Part shown: piece by piece, positions 54,551 through 64,000 of the stretch
Layout of the letters: the number at the start of each line of letters is the position of its first letter
Numbering within the stretch: the first letter of the stretch is position 1
NCBI RefSeq assembly: GCF_902859855.1
Contig: NZ_CADIKH010000008.1
Span: 1 to 64,000 of the forward strand
Direction of reading: 5' to 3'
DNA length: 64,000 bases
Source of the DNA: Paraburkholderia humisilvae
Lineage (GTDB): Bacteria > Pseudomonadota > Gammaproteobacteria > Burkholderiales > Burkholderiaceae
Position numbers and translations under genes: made by a program
The notes under the pieces: generated by a model
Told to the model about the DNA's origin: nothing
What the model saw: the letters and a program-made list of their open reading frames with translations, nothing else
Databases searched by the model: none

Positions 54551-57500
54551 TTATTGCGGTGATTTCACCGTTTCGACCTGCTGCATCGGCGTCGGGTCGA
54601 CCGGCGGCAGCGGCTTGCGCTCGCGCGGCACGCGTCCCGGCGGGACAACGCTCGCGGCGGCCTCCTGCGCGGCGCGCAGCTTGTCGGCATCCGTGTTGAC
54701 CCAGACAAGGCCGGCGCTTTCGAGCATCGGCTGCAGGTCTTCCGGTGACAGCCGCGTGGCGGCAAGGTGCGTGCCGTTTGCGCGCGATGCTTGCGGCTCG
54801 GCAACCGGGACCGGAGTCTCGGCCGGGGCAGTGACAGCCTCGGCCGCGGCAACGGTGTAGGGCGCCGGCTCGGCGGTTTTTGCCGGTTGCGCGGCTTCGA
54901 AGGCTTCCGCGCGCGGTGCTTCCGTTTGCGGCGCCGGCTCGGCAGCCGATGTCGCAGGCTGGGGCTCGGCGACCGGTTCGAACGGGGCCGGTGCTGCCGC
55001 AGCGGGCTGCGAGTCGGACTGTGCGGTCACGCTCGACGGTTCGAGCGCGGCCTGAACCGCGGATGATCCCGTCGTCTGCGGTGTAGCCGCCGTCGGCGTA
55101 CCGGATTCGTCCGCTGCAGCAGCATGGGTTTCCGCGACCGGAGGCGTCGACACGGTGGGTGCCTGCGCAGCCGGCGACTGCGGCTGCGTTTGCGCAGTTG
55201 CTGCATCGCCGGTTGCCTGGGCTTGCGCGACCGGGATCACGTGCTCGACCATCGCGGCCTTTTCGGCGGCGAGAGCCGGCGTTTCCGTCGCTGCGTGCAA
55301 CTCGGTGACGACGTGCGATTGGGTCGCGACTGCCGCCACGACCACGTCTACCGGCGCTTCCACGGGCTGCTGCGGTTCGTGACGGCCGGTATGCTCCGGC
55401 GCGCGCACCGGCGCTTCGGCGCTCACGCTTGCGCCATTGCCTTCCGCTTCGGCCATGTCCGCTGCCGTGTTGACGTTCACGCCTTCTTCTTCGCGCTCAC
55501 GGCGGCCACCACGGCGGCCGCGGCGGCGGCGACGACGTTCCTCGCCGTCACGTGCCGCTTCCTGCTCGACCGGCGCGGCGCCGCCCGTCAGGCTCGCTTG
55601 CGCCTGGGCGGCGACGTCCGCTGCCTGCGCGTCAGCCTGATTCAGCGCATCAGCGCTCTCCTGCTGCGGACGGCGGCGCTCGCCGCGTTCGACGCGATCG
55701 GGGCGTTCGCGGCGCTCCTGACGCTCGCCGCGTGCACCGGCCTCCGCGCTGTCGACGCGCTCTGCCGCGCGGTCCTGACCACGTTCTGCGCGCTCAGCGC
55801 GGTTGTCGCGACCTTCGCGGGTGTCCCGATCGCGGTTCTCGCGCGGTTCACGCCCTTCGCGGGTATCCCGGCCCTCGCGGCCGCCGCGCGTTTCGCGGGT
55901 GTCGCGCGCATCGCGTTCATCGCGCCGTGGCTGCTGCCCCGGACGACCGCCGGCTGCCGCGCTCTCGCCGCGCGTGACCGTGTCGCGCGCCGCACCGCCG
56001 CGGCGGTTGCGATTGCGTTCGTTGCCGCGCTCGCCGTTGCGTTCGCCACGTTCACCGCGTTCCGCGCGCTCGCGGGCCGGGCGTGTGGCCTTTTCAGCCG
56101 GCACGGACGCCGGCGCGGGAGCGGCCGGCTGCATGCCGAACAGACCCTTCAGCCAGCCGATAAATCCGCCCGCAGCGGGCGTTACGGGGAGCGGCGCCGG
56201 CGTGGCTGCCGGACGCACCGGTGCGCTCGGCGCCGGTTTTTCCGGCGTGATGCCCTTCACCGCGGCTTCCTGCTTCGGCTTCACTTCTTCGACGCGCTTG
56301 CTGTAGCCGGTTTCGGACTCCAGCTCGCGAGCCGCTTCCTCGGCCATCTTCCACGATGCGCGCGGGTCGTCGAGCCGCGCATCGTCGTGACGCAGACGCT
56401 CGAGCTTGTAGTGCGGCGTATCGAGGTGCTTGTTCGGCACCAGCACGACGTTGACCTTGAAGCGCGACTCGATCTTGTTGATTTCCGAGCGCTTTTCGTT
56501 GAGCAGGAAGGCGGTGACCTCGACCGGCACCTGGCAATGGATCGCCGCGGTGTTTTCCTTCATCGCTTCTTCCTGAATGATCCGCAGCACTTGCAGCGCG
56601 GACGATTCGGTATCGCGGATGTGGCCCGTGCCGTTACAGCGCGGGCAGGTGACGTGGCTGCCTTCGGACAGCGCCGGGCGCAGCCGCTGGCGCGACAGCT
56701 CCATCAGGCCGAAGCGCGAGATTTTGCCCATCTGCACGCGCGCGCGGTCGTGCTTGAGCGCATCCTTCAGCCGCTGCTCGACCTCGCGCTGGCTTTTCGC
56801 CGACTCCATGTCGATGAAATCGATCACGATCAGGCCGCCCAGGTCGCGCAGACGCAGCTGGCGCGCGACTTCGTCGGCGGCTTCGAGGTTCGTGCGCGCC
56901 GCGGTTTCTTCGATGTCGGCGCCCTTCGTGGCGCGCGCCGAGTTCACGTCGATCGCAACGAGCGCCTCGGTGTGGTCGATCACGATCGCGCCGCCCGACG
57001 GCAACGGCACTGTGCGCGAGTACGCGGTTTCGATCTGATGCTCGATCTGGAAGCGCGAGAAGAGCGGGACGTCGTCGTGGTAACGCTTCACCTTGCTGAC
57101 GTTGTCCGGCATCACGATGTCCATGAAGGCGCGCGCCTGGTCATGGATTTCGGTCGTGTCGATCAGGATTTCGCCGATGTCCGGCTGGAAGTAGTCGCGA
57201 ATCGCGCGGATCACGAGGCTCGATTCGAGATAGATCAGCATCGGCTGGCCGGACTGGCCGCTTTGCGACGCCGCCTCGATCGCGCGCCACAGTTGCATCA
57301 GGTAATTCAGGTCCCACTGCAGTTCTTCGGCGCTGCGGCCTATACCCGCCGTGCGCGCGATGATGCTCATCCCGTCGGGCAATTGCAGCTGCGCCATCGT
57401 TTCGCGCAGTTCCTGCCGGTCGTCACCCTCGATGCGGCGCGACACGCCGCCGCCGCGCGGGTTGTTCGGCATCAGCACGAGATAGCGGCCGGCGAGCGAG

Positions 57501-57856
57501 ATGAAGGTGGTGAGCGCCGCGCCCTTGTTGCCGCGCTCTTCCTTTTCGACCTGAACGATCAGTTCCTGGCCTTCCCTGAGCGCGTCCTGGATGCGCGCGG
57601 AGCGCATCTCGACGCCGTCGCGGAAGTATTGACGGGCGACTTCCTTGAATGGCAGGAAGCCGTGGCGGTCTTCGCCGTAGTTGACGAAGCAGGCTTCGAG
57701 CGACGGCTCGATGCGCGTGACGATGCCCTTGTAGATATTGCCTTTGCGCTGTTCGCGGCCGGCGGTTTCGATGTCGATATCGATGAGTTTTTGCCCATCG
57801 ACGATGGCGACGCGCAGTTCTTCCTGCTGCGTCGCATTGAACAGCATGCGTTTCAT
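54551..57856 (-). CDS. rne: Ribonuclease E
   Basis: RNase E is the core endoribonuclease of the RNA degradosome. The 1101-aa product starts [21 protein letters not shown]. It has an S1 domain (about 35-120), RNase H-like and DNase I-like catalytic parts ([32 protein letters not shown]) and the Zn-link motif CPRCNGTGH near 405. The C-terminal half is disordered: an Arg/Glu-rich segment with many RERxERGER repeats (about 640-790), an [14 protein letters not shown] block, and an Ala/Pro/Glu tail. Such tails scaffold partners and bind RNA. It diverges from rluC, as in many proteobacteria. Confidence 0.96.
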   Translation of the reverse strand: MKRMLFNATQQEELRVAIVDGQKLIDIDIETAGREQRKGNIYKGIVTRIEPSLEACFVNYGEDRHGFLPFKEVARQYFRDGVEMRSARIQDALREGQELIVQVEKEERGNKGAALTTFISLAGRYLVLMPNNPRGGGVSRRIEGDDRQELRETMAQLQLPDGMSIIARTAGIGRSAEELQWDLNYLMQLWRAIEAASQSGQSGQPMLIYLESSLVIRAIRDYFQPDIGEILIDTTEIHDQARAFMDIVMPDNVSKVKRYHDDVPLFSRFQIEHQIETAYSRTVPLPSGGAIVIDHTEALVAIDVNSARATKGADIEETAARTNLEAADEVARQLRLRDLGGLIVIDFIDMESAKSQREVEQRLKDALKHDRARVQMGKISRFGLMELSRQRLRPALSEGSHVTCPRCNGTGHIRDTESSALQVLRIIQEEAMKENTAAIHCQVPVEVTAFLLNEKRSEINKIESRFKVNVVLVPNKHLDTPHYKLERLRHDDARLDDPRASWKMAEEAARELESETGYSKRVEEVKPKQEAAVKGITPEKPAPSAPVRPAATPAPLPVTPAAGGFIGWLKGLFGMQPAAPAPASVPAEKATRPARERAERGERGERNGERGNERNRNRRGGAARDTVTRGESAAAGGRPGQQPRRDERDARDTRETRGGREGRDTREGREPRENRDRDTREGRDNRAERAERGQDRAAERVDSAEAGARGERQERRERPDRVERGERRRPQQESADALNQADAQAADVAAQAQASLTGGAAPVEQEAARDGEERRRRRRGRRGGRREREEEGVNVNTAADMAEAEGNGASVSAEAPVRAPEHTGRHEPQQPVEAPVDVVVAAVATQSHVVTELHAATETPALAAEKAAMVEHVIPVAQAQATGDAATAQTQPQSPAAQAPTVSTPPVAETHAAAADESGTPTAATPQTTGSSAVQAALEPSSVTAQSDSQPAAAAPAPFEPVAEPQPATSAAEPAPQTEAPRAEAFEAAQPAKTAEPAPYTVAAAEAVTAPAETPVPVAEPQASRANGTHLAATRLSPEDLQPMLESAGLVWVNTDADKLRAAQEAAASVVPPGRVPRERKPLPPVDPTPMQQVETVKSPQ

Positions 57857-58719
57857 TGAACGGCTCCAGAGCGGCTTTGCATGGCCCGCGCCCGGCAAAC
57901 GACGAGGTTGCAGCAGCAAGTGCAACCTCAGCGCCGGACGATGGACGACGGCAAGCCGCGCCTTATTGTGTTTTCACAAGCACGCTGGAGCGGGAAACAT
58001 GGCGGGGAGAATTGCCTTAGGAGGGCGCCGTCCGCAAGAAAAGGACGACTGCCGCAGGGCACATGCGAACACGGCTTCAAATAAAACGGCATGACACGCC
58101 GCGAGCCCTGCCGACCGCCTGCATACGCCTTCATCCATTCCCACCGGCGCGCCAACGGGGCGCGTGACCGGACGGGCGAAGGCTGCGGTCTGACGCAGCT
58201 TGGGATTCGCTTGCAGCGCGATGTCCCGCTCGAAGCTGTCTTGCCTGATTTTTTGACGTCGCCAAGTCCCGCACTCTTCGCAGGACGCCATGGGCGCTCG
58301 CCGTATTTTCGCCACTGACGCGCCTCGCATCGAACCGCCACCGGGATCAGGACCGGGAGCCAGAGCGTGCCATTCGAACCCGCGGTTCAAACGCGACGTC
58401 TGGGCCCGAAGTAGAGCCCGGTAAGCGACCGCCCGATGCCGGGCGCGCCAGTCAAATTCTTTTTGACCAAAGTTCCGTTACCGCGGAGCCGTCCCGACCG
58501 AACGCGCCTTTGGGCGCTGTCCCTGCCGGATACGGCTTCCGTGCGTGCAACTTGTTGCATCTCGTTGTCAGGGGTGAGCAACCAGCCCCCGGCGCAAGTA
58601 AGATGTCGGTTTATCACTTGCACCTGTGCAATCCGCCCGCGGTTCGGCTAACACGCCGGTTTCATCGCGCCGGTCGAACCCGCCGCCCGCCTCAGACTGC
58701 TGGGCAAATTATATTCAGA
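57857..58719 (-). promoter_or_regulatory. Long rne leader with promoter at 58708-58736
   Basis: On the minus strand TTGCCT (58736-58731) and a perfect TATAAT (58713-58708) are 17 bp apart. Transcription from there would give an rne leader of about 845 nt. No convincing gene lies in the 863-bp stretch. RNase E autoregulates through its 5' leader in E. coli, so a long structured leader is expected. The -35 overlaps the first codons of rluC. Confidence 0.55.
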
Positions 58720-59763
58720 ATGAAAGAGTTAGGCAAAATTTCCGAGAAACCGGTCGCAAGTGATCAGGTGTCGATCATCGAAGTCGATGACAGCGCGGCC
58801 GGTCAGCGGATCGATAATTTTTTGTTGCGCGTCTGTAAAGGCGTGCCGAAAAGCCATATTTATCGAATTCTGCGCAGCGGGGAAGTGCGGGTGAACAAGG
58901 GGCGGGTCGATGCGCAGTATAGGCTTGCGTACGGCGATCTGGTGCGGGTGCCGCCGGTTCGCATCGCGCACAATCAGGCCGAACTCAGGCCGCTGCCGCC
59001 GCCGTCCGCGCATTTCACGATTTTGTATGAGGATGAGCATCTACTCGTGATCGACAAGCCGGCCGGCGTCGCCGTGCATGGCGGCAGCGGCGTCGCGTTC
59101 GGCGTCATCGAGCAGTTGCGCGCCGCGCGTCCGCACGCGAAATTCCTCGAACTGGTGCATCGGCTCGACCGCGAGACCTCGGGCGTGCTGATGCTCGCGA
59201 AAAAACGCGCGGCGCTCGTCGATCTGCACGAACAGATTCGCGAAAACCGGATCGACAAGCGCTATTACGCTTGTGGGCACGGCGAGTGGGCGAACGACTG
59301 GGGCCGCCGCCGGGCGGTCAAGGAGCCGTTGCACAAATATCTGCTGCCGGACGGCGAACGGCGCGTGCGGGTCCAGCCGGACGGCCTGCCGTCGCACACG
59401 GTGTTCAATCTGGTGGACCGCTGGCCGGGCTACGCGCTGATGGAGGCGGAACTGAAAACGGGCCGGACCCACCAGATACGCGTTCATCTTGCCCATATCG
59501 GCTTGCCGATCGTCGGCGACGCGAAGTATGGCGATTTCGCACTGAACAAGGCGCTCGCCCGCGCGAACGCCATGCCGGGGTTGAAGCGCATGTTCTTGCA
59601 TGCGCACCGGCTGAAGCTCACGCATCCGGCGACCCGCGAGACCCTGCAGTTCGACGCGCCGCTGCCGGCCGAGTGCCGGCGCTTCGTCGAGCAACTGGCC
59701 GAGCTGCACGGCCCCACTTCCTCTCATCACGCGACGCACACGCATGGCTCGACAGCAATTTGA
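58720..59763 (+). CDS. rluC: 23S rRNA pseudouridine synthase RluC
   Basis: RluC makes pseudouridines at 955, 2504 and 2580 of 23S rRNA. The 347-aa protein has an S4 domain (about 25-85, QRIDNFLLRVCKGVPKSHIYRILRSGEVRVNKGR). The catalytic RluA-type domain follows, with the Asp in LVHRLDRETSGVLML and ELKTGRTHQIRVHLAHIG. ATG 58720 gives the usual N-terminus, although no ribosome-binding site is seen, only AT-rich sequence. Confidence 0.94.
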   Translation: MKELGKISEKPVASDQVSIIEVDDSAAGQRIDNFLLRVCKGVPKSHIYRILRSGEVRVNKGRVDAQYRLAYGDLVRVPPVRIAHNQAELRPLPPPSAHFTILYEDEHLLVIDKPAGVAVHGGSGVAFGVIEQLRAARPHAKFLELVHRLDRETSGVLMLAKKRAALVDLHEQIRENRIDKRYYACGHGEWANDWGRRRAVKEPLHKYLLPDGERRVRVQPDGLPSHTVFNLVDRWPGYALMEAELKTGRTHQIRVHLAHIGLPIVGDAKYGDFALNKALARANAMPGLKRMFLHAHRLKLTHPATRETLQFDAPLPAECRRFVEQLAELHGPTSSHHATHTHGSTAI

Positions 59764-60403
59764 TCTGATCGTCTTCGACTGGGACGGCACGCTGATGGAT
59801 TCGACCGCGCATATCGCGCGCAGCATTCAGGCCGCGTGCCGCGATCTCGGGCTGCCGGTGCCGGCCACCGAAGCGGCGAGCTACGTGATCGGTCTCGGTC
59901 TGCGCGATGCGCTTCACATCGCCGCGCCGACACTCGATCCGGCCGATTACCCCCGACTGGCCGAGCGCTACCGCTTCCATTTCCTGGTGAAAGACCCGGC
60001 CACCGAGCTTTTCGCGGGCGCGCACGACATGCTCGCCGAATTGCGCGACACCGGTTACCTGCTCGGCATCGCGACCGGCAAGAGCCGCGTCGGCCTGAAC
60101 CGCGCGCTCGACGAGGCGCGCCTGACGAGCCTCTTCGACGGCACCCGCTGCGCCGACGAAACTTTTTCGAAGCCGCATCCCGCGATGCTGCACGAACTCA
60201 CGCGCGAGCTCGGACAGGACCCGGCGCGCACCGTGATGATCGGCGATACGACACATGACCTGCAGATGGCGGTCAATGCGGGCGTCGCCGGCGTCGGCGT
60301 CGCTTACGGCGCGCATCCCGCCGATTCCCTGACGCCGTTCGGGCCGAAATTCATTGCTGAAAGCATTGGCTCGCTGTCCGACTGGTTGCGCGAGCACGCA
60401 TGA
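59744..60403 (+). CDS. HAD-family phosphatase, Gph-like
   Basis: The 219-aa HAD hydrolase has motif I DWDGTLMDS (nucleophile and acid/base Asp), motif II IATGKS, the conserved Lys in FSKPHP, and motif IV MIGDTTHDLQMA. A helical cap lies between motifs I and II. It resembles phosphoglycolate phosphatase, but HAD specificity cannot be read from motifs. It overlaps the end of rluC by 20 bp and the Rieske gene by 4 bp. Confidence 0.9.
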   Translation: MARQQFDLIVFDWDGTLMDSTAHIARSIQAACRDLGLPVPATEAASYVIGLGLRDALHIAAPTLDPADYPRLAERYRFHFLVKDPATELFAGAHDMLAELRDTGYLLGIATGKSRVGLNRALDEARLTSLFDGTRCADETFSKPHPAMLHELTRELGQDPARTVMIGDTTHDLQMAVNAGVAGVGVAYGAHPADSLTPFGPKFIAESIGSLSDWLREHA

Positions 60404-60816
60404 TGAGTGCAGGCACCCGAGCGGTCGAACCTGTGCGCGTGTGCGCGTCCGACGAACTCGTCGACGGCGGCGCGGGCCTGCGGCGCGACGCGACGTACGG
60501 CGGCGGTAACGTCGTTGTATTCTTCGTGCGCTACGATGGCACCGCATACGGCTACCTGAATCGCTGTGCGCACGTGCCGATGGAGCTCGACTGGGTCGAA
60601 GGTCAGTTCTTCGAATCGTCAGGTTTATACTTGATGTGCTCGACGCACGGCGCGATCTACGCGCCGGACACGGGGAAATGCGTCGGCGGTCCGTGCCGTG
60701 GCGGCAGGCTGCGCGCGGTGCGGGTCGAAGAGCGCGAAACGCCCGACGGGCGTGCGGTTTTCTGGCTGCCGGATGATGAGCTTCGGCCGGTTTGTGCCGA
60801 ACCCGAAATGCCCTGA
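60400..60816 (+). CDS. Rieske [2Fe-2S] ferredoxin-like protein
   Basis: The 138-aa protein carries the Rieske ligands C-x-H in NRCAHVPMELDW and C-x-x-H in LMCSTHGAIYAPDTG, followed by the CVGGPC region. Single-domain Rieske proteins carry electrons for oxygenases, but no oxygenase is nearby. It is coupled to gph by ATGA and lies 51 bp before sppA. Confidence 0.88.
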   Translation: MMSAGTRAVEPVRVCASDELVDGGAGLRRDATYGGGNVVVFFVRYDGTAYGYLNRCAHVPMELDWVEGQFFESSGLYLMCSTHGAIYAPDTGKCVGGPCRGGRLRAVRVEERETPDGRAVFWLPDDELRPVCAEPEMP

Positions 60817-60867
60817 ACATGCCCGGATCCCTCTCCGGAATATTCCAATCGATGCTGGCGGCAACGC

Positions 60868-61875
60868 ATGTCTGACAATCTCACTCCCGATTCCAACGAA
60901 CCGGCCGACCGCAAGCCGGCACCCGGCCGCGAGCCTAGCACTGAGCCCGGGTGGGAGCGCGCCGCGCTCGAACGCATCGCGCTGGCCGCGATTGCCGAGC
61001 AGCGTGCGTCGCGGCGCTGGCGGATCTTTTTTCGCTTCGTGTTGCTCGGTATCCTGGTGATCGTCGGCTGGGGCATCTTCGATCTGTCCGGAGACCATGT
61101 GACGACCGGCCGTCATACCGCGCTCGTGAACCTCGACGGTGAGATTTCATCGGACACCAACGCGAACGCCGAAGACATCAACTCCGCGCTAGACGACGCG
61201 TTTGACGACGCCGGCACCGCGGGCGTGATCCTGCATTGCAATAGTCCGGGCGGCAGTCCGGTGCAGGCGGGCATCATCTACAACGAAATCCGCCGGCTGC
61301 GCGGCAAGCACCCGTCAATTCCCTTGTACGTGGTGGTCGGCGACATGTGCGCGTCCGGTGGCTATTACGCGGCGGCGGCGGCGGACAAGATCTATGTCGA
61401 CAAGGCGAGCATCGTCGGCTCGATTGGCGTGCTGATGGACGGTTTCGGCTTTACGGGCCTGATGGACAAGCTCGGCGTCCAGCGGCGTTTGCATACGTCC
61501 GGTGAAAACAAGGGCTTTTTCGATCCGTTCTCGCCTGAAACGCCGAAGATGGACGCGCACGCGCAGCAAATGCTCGATGAAATTCATACGCAATTTATCG
61601 ACGCGGTGCGCCAGGGGCGTGGCAAGCGGCTGCATGAAACGCCGGACATTTTCTCGGGCCTGTTCTGGACCGGCCAGAAGAGCGTCGATCTGGGGCTCGC
61701 CGATGGCTTTGGCGACACCGATTATGTGGCGCGCGAGATTATCAAGGCGGCGGATATCGTCGACTACACGGTCAAGGAAAGCATCACCGATCGTGTCGCG
61801 CGCAAGTTCGGCGCAGCGGTGGGGAGTGCGGCGATTCACGCGATGATTCTCGGTGGGAAGCTCAATTTACGGTGA
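60868..61875 (+). CDS. sppA: S49-family signal peptide peptidase (SppA-like)
   Basis: The 335-aa protein has a transmembrane anchor near residues 52-73. One S49 domain follows, with ILHCNSPGGSPVQAGIIYNEI, the serine nucleophile in DMCASGGYYAAAAADKIY and ASIVGSIGVLMDGFG. Single-domain SppA enzymes degrade released signal peptides at the membrane. The N-terminal 50 residues are hydrophilic and Pro/Glu-rich. Confidence 0.9.
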   Translation: MSDNLTPDSNEPADRKPAPGREPSTEPGWERAALERIALAAIAEQRASRRWRIFFRFVLLGILVIVGWGIFDLSGDHVTTGRHTALVNLDGEISSDTNANAEDINSALDDAFDDAGTAGVILHCNSPGGSPVQAGIIYNEIRRLRGKHPSIPLYVVVGDMCASGGYYAAAAADKIYVDKASIVGSIGVLMDGFGFTGLMDKLGVQRRLHTSGENKGFFDPFSPETPKMDAHAQQMLDEIHTQFIDAVRQGRGKRLHETPDIFSGLFWTGQKSVDLGLADGFGDTDYVAREIIKAADIVDYTVKESITDRVARKFGAAVGSAAIHAMILGGKLNLR

Positions 61876-61981
61876 CGCGCGCGGCGCGCCGCCGGGTGCG
61901 TGGGGTCCGGCAGGCGCGTGTTTGGCGGCTAAGCCGTCGACTCGATCGGCGGCTAGATCGGCGGTAAATCGTTGTTTGCGG

Positions 61982-62701
61982 TTAAATCGCCAGCAACAGA
62001 AAAATCGCCGGCCGCTTGTGCAAATCGGGCGCGGGCTTCTTCTTCCAGTCACTCACGGCACGGCTCACAATCGTTTCGCTGTCGAGCGTCAGATCGACCG
62101 CGACACACACGAGCGTCGATGGCGCACACGATGCGAGCAGCGTGTCGAGCAGGGCGCGATTGCGGTATGGCGTTTCGATAAAGATCTGCGTTTGCTTTAC
62201 CTTGCGCGACTGCTGCTCGAGTTCGCGTAAGCGCTTGGCGCGCTCGCCGGCGTCGACCGGCAAATAGCCGTGAAAGGCAAAACTCTGGCCGTTGAGCCCC
62301 GACGCCATCAGCGCGAGCAAAATCGAGCTCGGCCCGACGAACGGCACGACCTTGACGCCCCGCTCATGCGCGCGCCGTACGAGCAGCGCGCCCGGATCGG
62401 CGACCGCCGGACAACCGGCCTCCGACACCAGCCCCGCGTCAGTGCCCGCGAGAATCGGTGCGAGCAGCCGATCGATTTCACCGGCGGGCGTGTTCACATT
62501 CAGTTCGCGAATCTCGATTTCCTGGATCGGGCGCTCGGTGCCGACTTTCTTCAGAAACACGCGCGTGGTTTTCGCGTTTTCGCCGATGTAATAGGTCAGC
62601 GCCGCGGCGCGCGCACGCACCGGTGCCGGCAGTACGGCGGCCAGCGCTTGCGCGTCGCTTTCGCCAAGCGTGTTCGGGATCAGATACAGCACACCGCTCA
62701 T
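61982..62701 (-). CDS. SAM-dependent methyltransferase, RsmI/tetrapyrrole methylase family
   Basis: The 239-aa protein has the class III methyltransferase fold: VLYLIPNTLGES at the start, LVSEAGCPAVADPGALLVRRAHERG, VPFVGPSSILLALMASGLNGQSFAFHGYLP and IFIETPYRN. RsmI methylates C1402 of 16S rRNA, but true RsmI starts differently and has a C-terminal domain. This could be the shorter paralogue common in betaproteobacteria. It overlaps maf by 4 bp. Confidence 0.85.
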   Translation of the reverse strand: MSGVLYLIPNTLGESDAQALAAVLPAPVRARAAALTYYIGENAKTTRVFLKKVGTERPIQEIEIRELNVNTPAGEIDRLLAPILAGTDAGLVSEAGCPAVADPGALLVRRAHERGVKVVPFVGPSSILLALMASGLNGQSFAFHGYLPVDAGERAKRLRELEQQSRKVKQTQIFIETPYRNRALLDTLLASCAPSTLVCVAVDLTLDSETIVSRAVSDWKKKPAPDLHKRPAIFLLLAI

Positions 62702-63318
62702 CGCGCCTCCCAAAGCGGGTAGCCCGCTGCGAGCAGCATCCCGGACAGCGCAATCAGCGGCAGGCCGATCAGCGCGGTCGGATCGTCTGATTCGATCGCT
62801 TCCAGCAGCGTGATGCCGAGCCCTTCGGCCTTTGCGCTGCCCGCGACGTCGTACGGCGTCTCGGCGCGCAGATACGCATCGAGCGCGGCATCGGACAGAT
62901 CGCCGCGAAAGCGTACGCGGGTGATGACGTCGATGCACCGTGCGTCGATGGTGCGACTGTCGAACACGCACAGCGCACTGTGGAACAGGACCTCACGGCC
63001 GCGCATCGCCTGTAGTTGTGCCAGCGCCTTGTCATGCGTGCCGGGCTTGCCGATCTGCAGGTTGTCGAAGGTCGCCACCTGGTCAGACCCGATCACGAGC
63101 GCGGCGTCGTCGGCGGCGAGGCTTGCGGCGACTGCGCGTGCTTTCGCTTCGGCGAGCCGCAGCGCGGTCGCAGCGGGGCTTTCGCCGGCAAGCGGTGTTT
63201 CATCGACCGCGGGCACGGCGACATCAAATGGAACGCGCAGGCGTTCGAGCAACACGCGGCGGTAGCGCGAGCTCGATGCGAGAATCAGGCGGGGCGGGTG
63301 TTGGATGGGTTCCGGCAT
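62698..63318 (-). CDS. Maf-family nucleotide pyrophosphatase
   Basis: The 206-aa product begins RLILASSSRYRRVLLERLRVPF, the Maf P-loop-like start. It contains VIGSDQVATFDNLQIGKPGT, YDVAGSAKAEGLGITLLE and ALIGLPLIALSGML. Maf proteins hydrolyse non-canonical or excess nucleotides such as m7GTP, and can arrest septation when overexpressed. It lies divergent to yceD and is coupled to the downstream methyltransferase gene. Confidence 0.92.
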   Translation of the reverse strand: MPEPIQHPPRLILASSSRYRRVLLERLRVPFDVAVPAVDETPLAGESPAATALRLAEAKARAVAASLAADDAALVIGSDQVATFDNLQIGKPGTHDKALAQLQAMRGREVLFHSALCVFDSRTIDARCIDVITRVRFRGDLSDAALDAYLRAETPYDVAGSAKAEGLGITLLEAIESDDPTALIGLPLIALSGMLLAAGYPLWEAR

Positions 63319-63378
63319 GCTGAAATCGGGTTTTGAAAGGTTGCCCGCTGGCGGCTTTGCACACACGGGCTTAAGTGT

Positions 63379-63407
63379 TTGACTCTTAAAGACAAAGCGG
63401 ATATAGT
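63379..63407 (+). promoter_or_regulatory. Promoter of yceD (and probably rpmF downstream)
   Basis: TTGACT (63379-63384) and TATAGT (63402-63407) are 17 bp apart and give a leader of about 133 nt. Strong sigma-70 type elements suit a ribosomal-protein operon. Confidence 0.75.
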
Positions 63408-63546
63408 CTTGGGCTTTTCTAGCGGCGGCTCCTGCGGATAGGGAAAGCGCTGGGAAAGCGCCGGGCGCACGTAGTGCCGTTGTGCGGGCCGTTGAGCAAC
63501 ATCGGCTCACGTCGCGCCAACATCGTGCACAAGGCAGGGGACGAAC

Positions 63547-64000
63547 ATGACGCATTCGACTCACGAATCTGGCAGCCCCGCGGGCAAGTCCGCCGCGGTG
63601 GACCCGCGGCAGTTCGACCTGTTCGAGTTTGCGCGCAGCGGGCGGCAAGCCGCCGGTGTGGTGCGCATTTCGCAACTGCCGCGCATGTTAAACGAAGTCC
63701 CGGCGGAAGTGCCAGCCGACGAACGCGATACCGCGTTCACCTGGCAAGCCGAAGGGTCGACGCAGCCGGAGTTGCAGGACGACGGCACCGAGGGGCCGCA
63801 GCCGTATCTGCGGCTCGCCGTTCACGGTGCCGCGTGGCTCGAGTGCCAGCGCTGCCTTGCGCCGTATGAGCAGGCGTTCCATGTCGACGCGATTTACCGG
63901 ATCGTCGGCACTGAAGCGGAAGCGGAAGAGTTTCCGCTCGACGAGGATGAAGTTGACGTGATCGTGGGTTCGCGCCAGTTCAATCTCGTCGAGCTGATTG
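63547..64000 (+). CDS. yceD: YceD / DUF177 family protein, cut by the window edge
   Basis: 151 codons are visible from the ATG at 63547. The peptide includes PRQFDLFEFARSGRQAAGVV, then LAVHGAAWLECQRCLAPYEQ with the family CxxC, and acidic EEFPLDEDEVDVIVG. YceD in plants and bacteria supports 23S rRNA accumulation and normally precedes rpmF (L32), which should lie just beyond the edge. The frame continues open to the last base. Confidence 0.9.
   Translation, partial: MTHSTHESGSPAGKSAAVDPRQFDLFEFARSGRQAAGVVRISQLPRMLNEVPAEVPADERDTAFTWQAEGSTQPELQDDGTEGPQPYLRLAVHGAAWLECQRCLAPYEQAFHVDAIYRIVGTEAEAEEFPLDEDEVDVIVGSRQFNLVELI

Overview
The window is about 64 kb of GC-rich chromosome from a betaproteobacterium. 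Gene content and protein style (rpsP-rimM-trmD-rplS with an N-terminally extended RimM, a long ThyA, DarP, creA, azlCD and a dadA/lrp divergent pair) suggest Burkholderia/Paraburkholderia. That assignment is inference from protein features, not a database match. No prophage, insertion sequence, CRISPR array or plasmid gene was seen.

Most of the window is housekeeping DNA. 1-2.6 kb: the start of dadA diverging from an Lrp-type regulator, an SplB/PA0069-type radical SAM gene behind a LexA box, and a TM2 membrane protein. 2.9-5.4 kb: the rpsP-rimM-trmD-rplS operon with a clear promoter and terminator. 5.4-14.4 kb: a CoA diphosphatase, a CobD/CbiB-like membrane protein, rsgA with an M48 peptidase, orn, mogA-darP, pmbA and folA. 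25-26 kb: thyA. 26-40 kb: a FecR/DUF6600 protein with a proline/glutamine-rich tail, an ArsR regulator, a thioesterase, fumC, a phospholipase D lipoprotein, a MATE exporter, an S4 protein and a second LexA-box gene (UvrD-like helicase). 40-50 kb: azlCD and an AraC regulator, creA, tRNA-Asn, fdxA, pncB, lutC, an Na+/H+ antiporter, a 2-hydroxyacid dehydrogenase and rmuC. 50-64 kb: moeA, mobA and moaA for molybdenum cofactor, rne diverging from rluC, gph-Rieske-sppA, rsmI-maf, and the start of yceD (upstream of rpmF in relatives).

The striking region is 14.5-24.8 kb, between folA and thyA. Eight genes run on the minus strand. In transcription order they encode two small exported proteins, a FapB-like minor subunit, a FapC-like amyloid subunit, a FapD-like C39 peptidase, a FapE-like exported protein, a FapF-like coiled-coil/beta-barrel outer-membrane protein, and a sigma-54 enhancer-binding activator. 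A second, closely related activator is transcribed divergently from the other end. The FapC-like protein carries three C-terminal repeats of the form GNxGxNxxxGxxNxQxN, close to the repeats of Pseudomonas FapC as I remember them. A good -24/-12 (sigma-54) promoter lies just upstream of the first gene, with two perfect palindromes about 100 and 134 bp further up. Both activators have a degenerate receiver-like (VpsR-like) N-terminal domain rather than a normal phospho-receiver.

The simplest reading is a functional-amyloid (biofilm fibre) secretion system under sigma-54 control, possibly responding to c-di-GMP. It differs from the Pseudomonas system in several ways: a very Ser/Asn-rich segment in the main subunit, no C-terminal CxxC, a leader-like 'DD(x)VLAxQxG' motif shared by two other exported proteins, a hairpin between the subunit and peptidase genes, and the paired dedicated activators.
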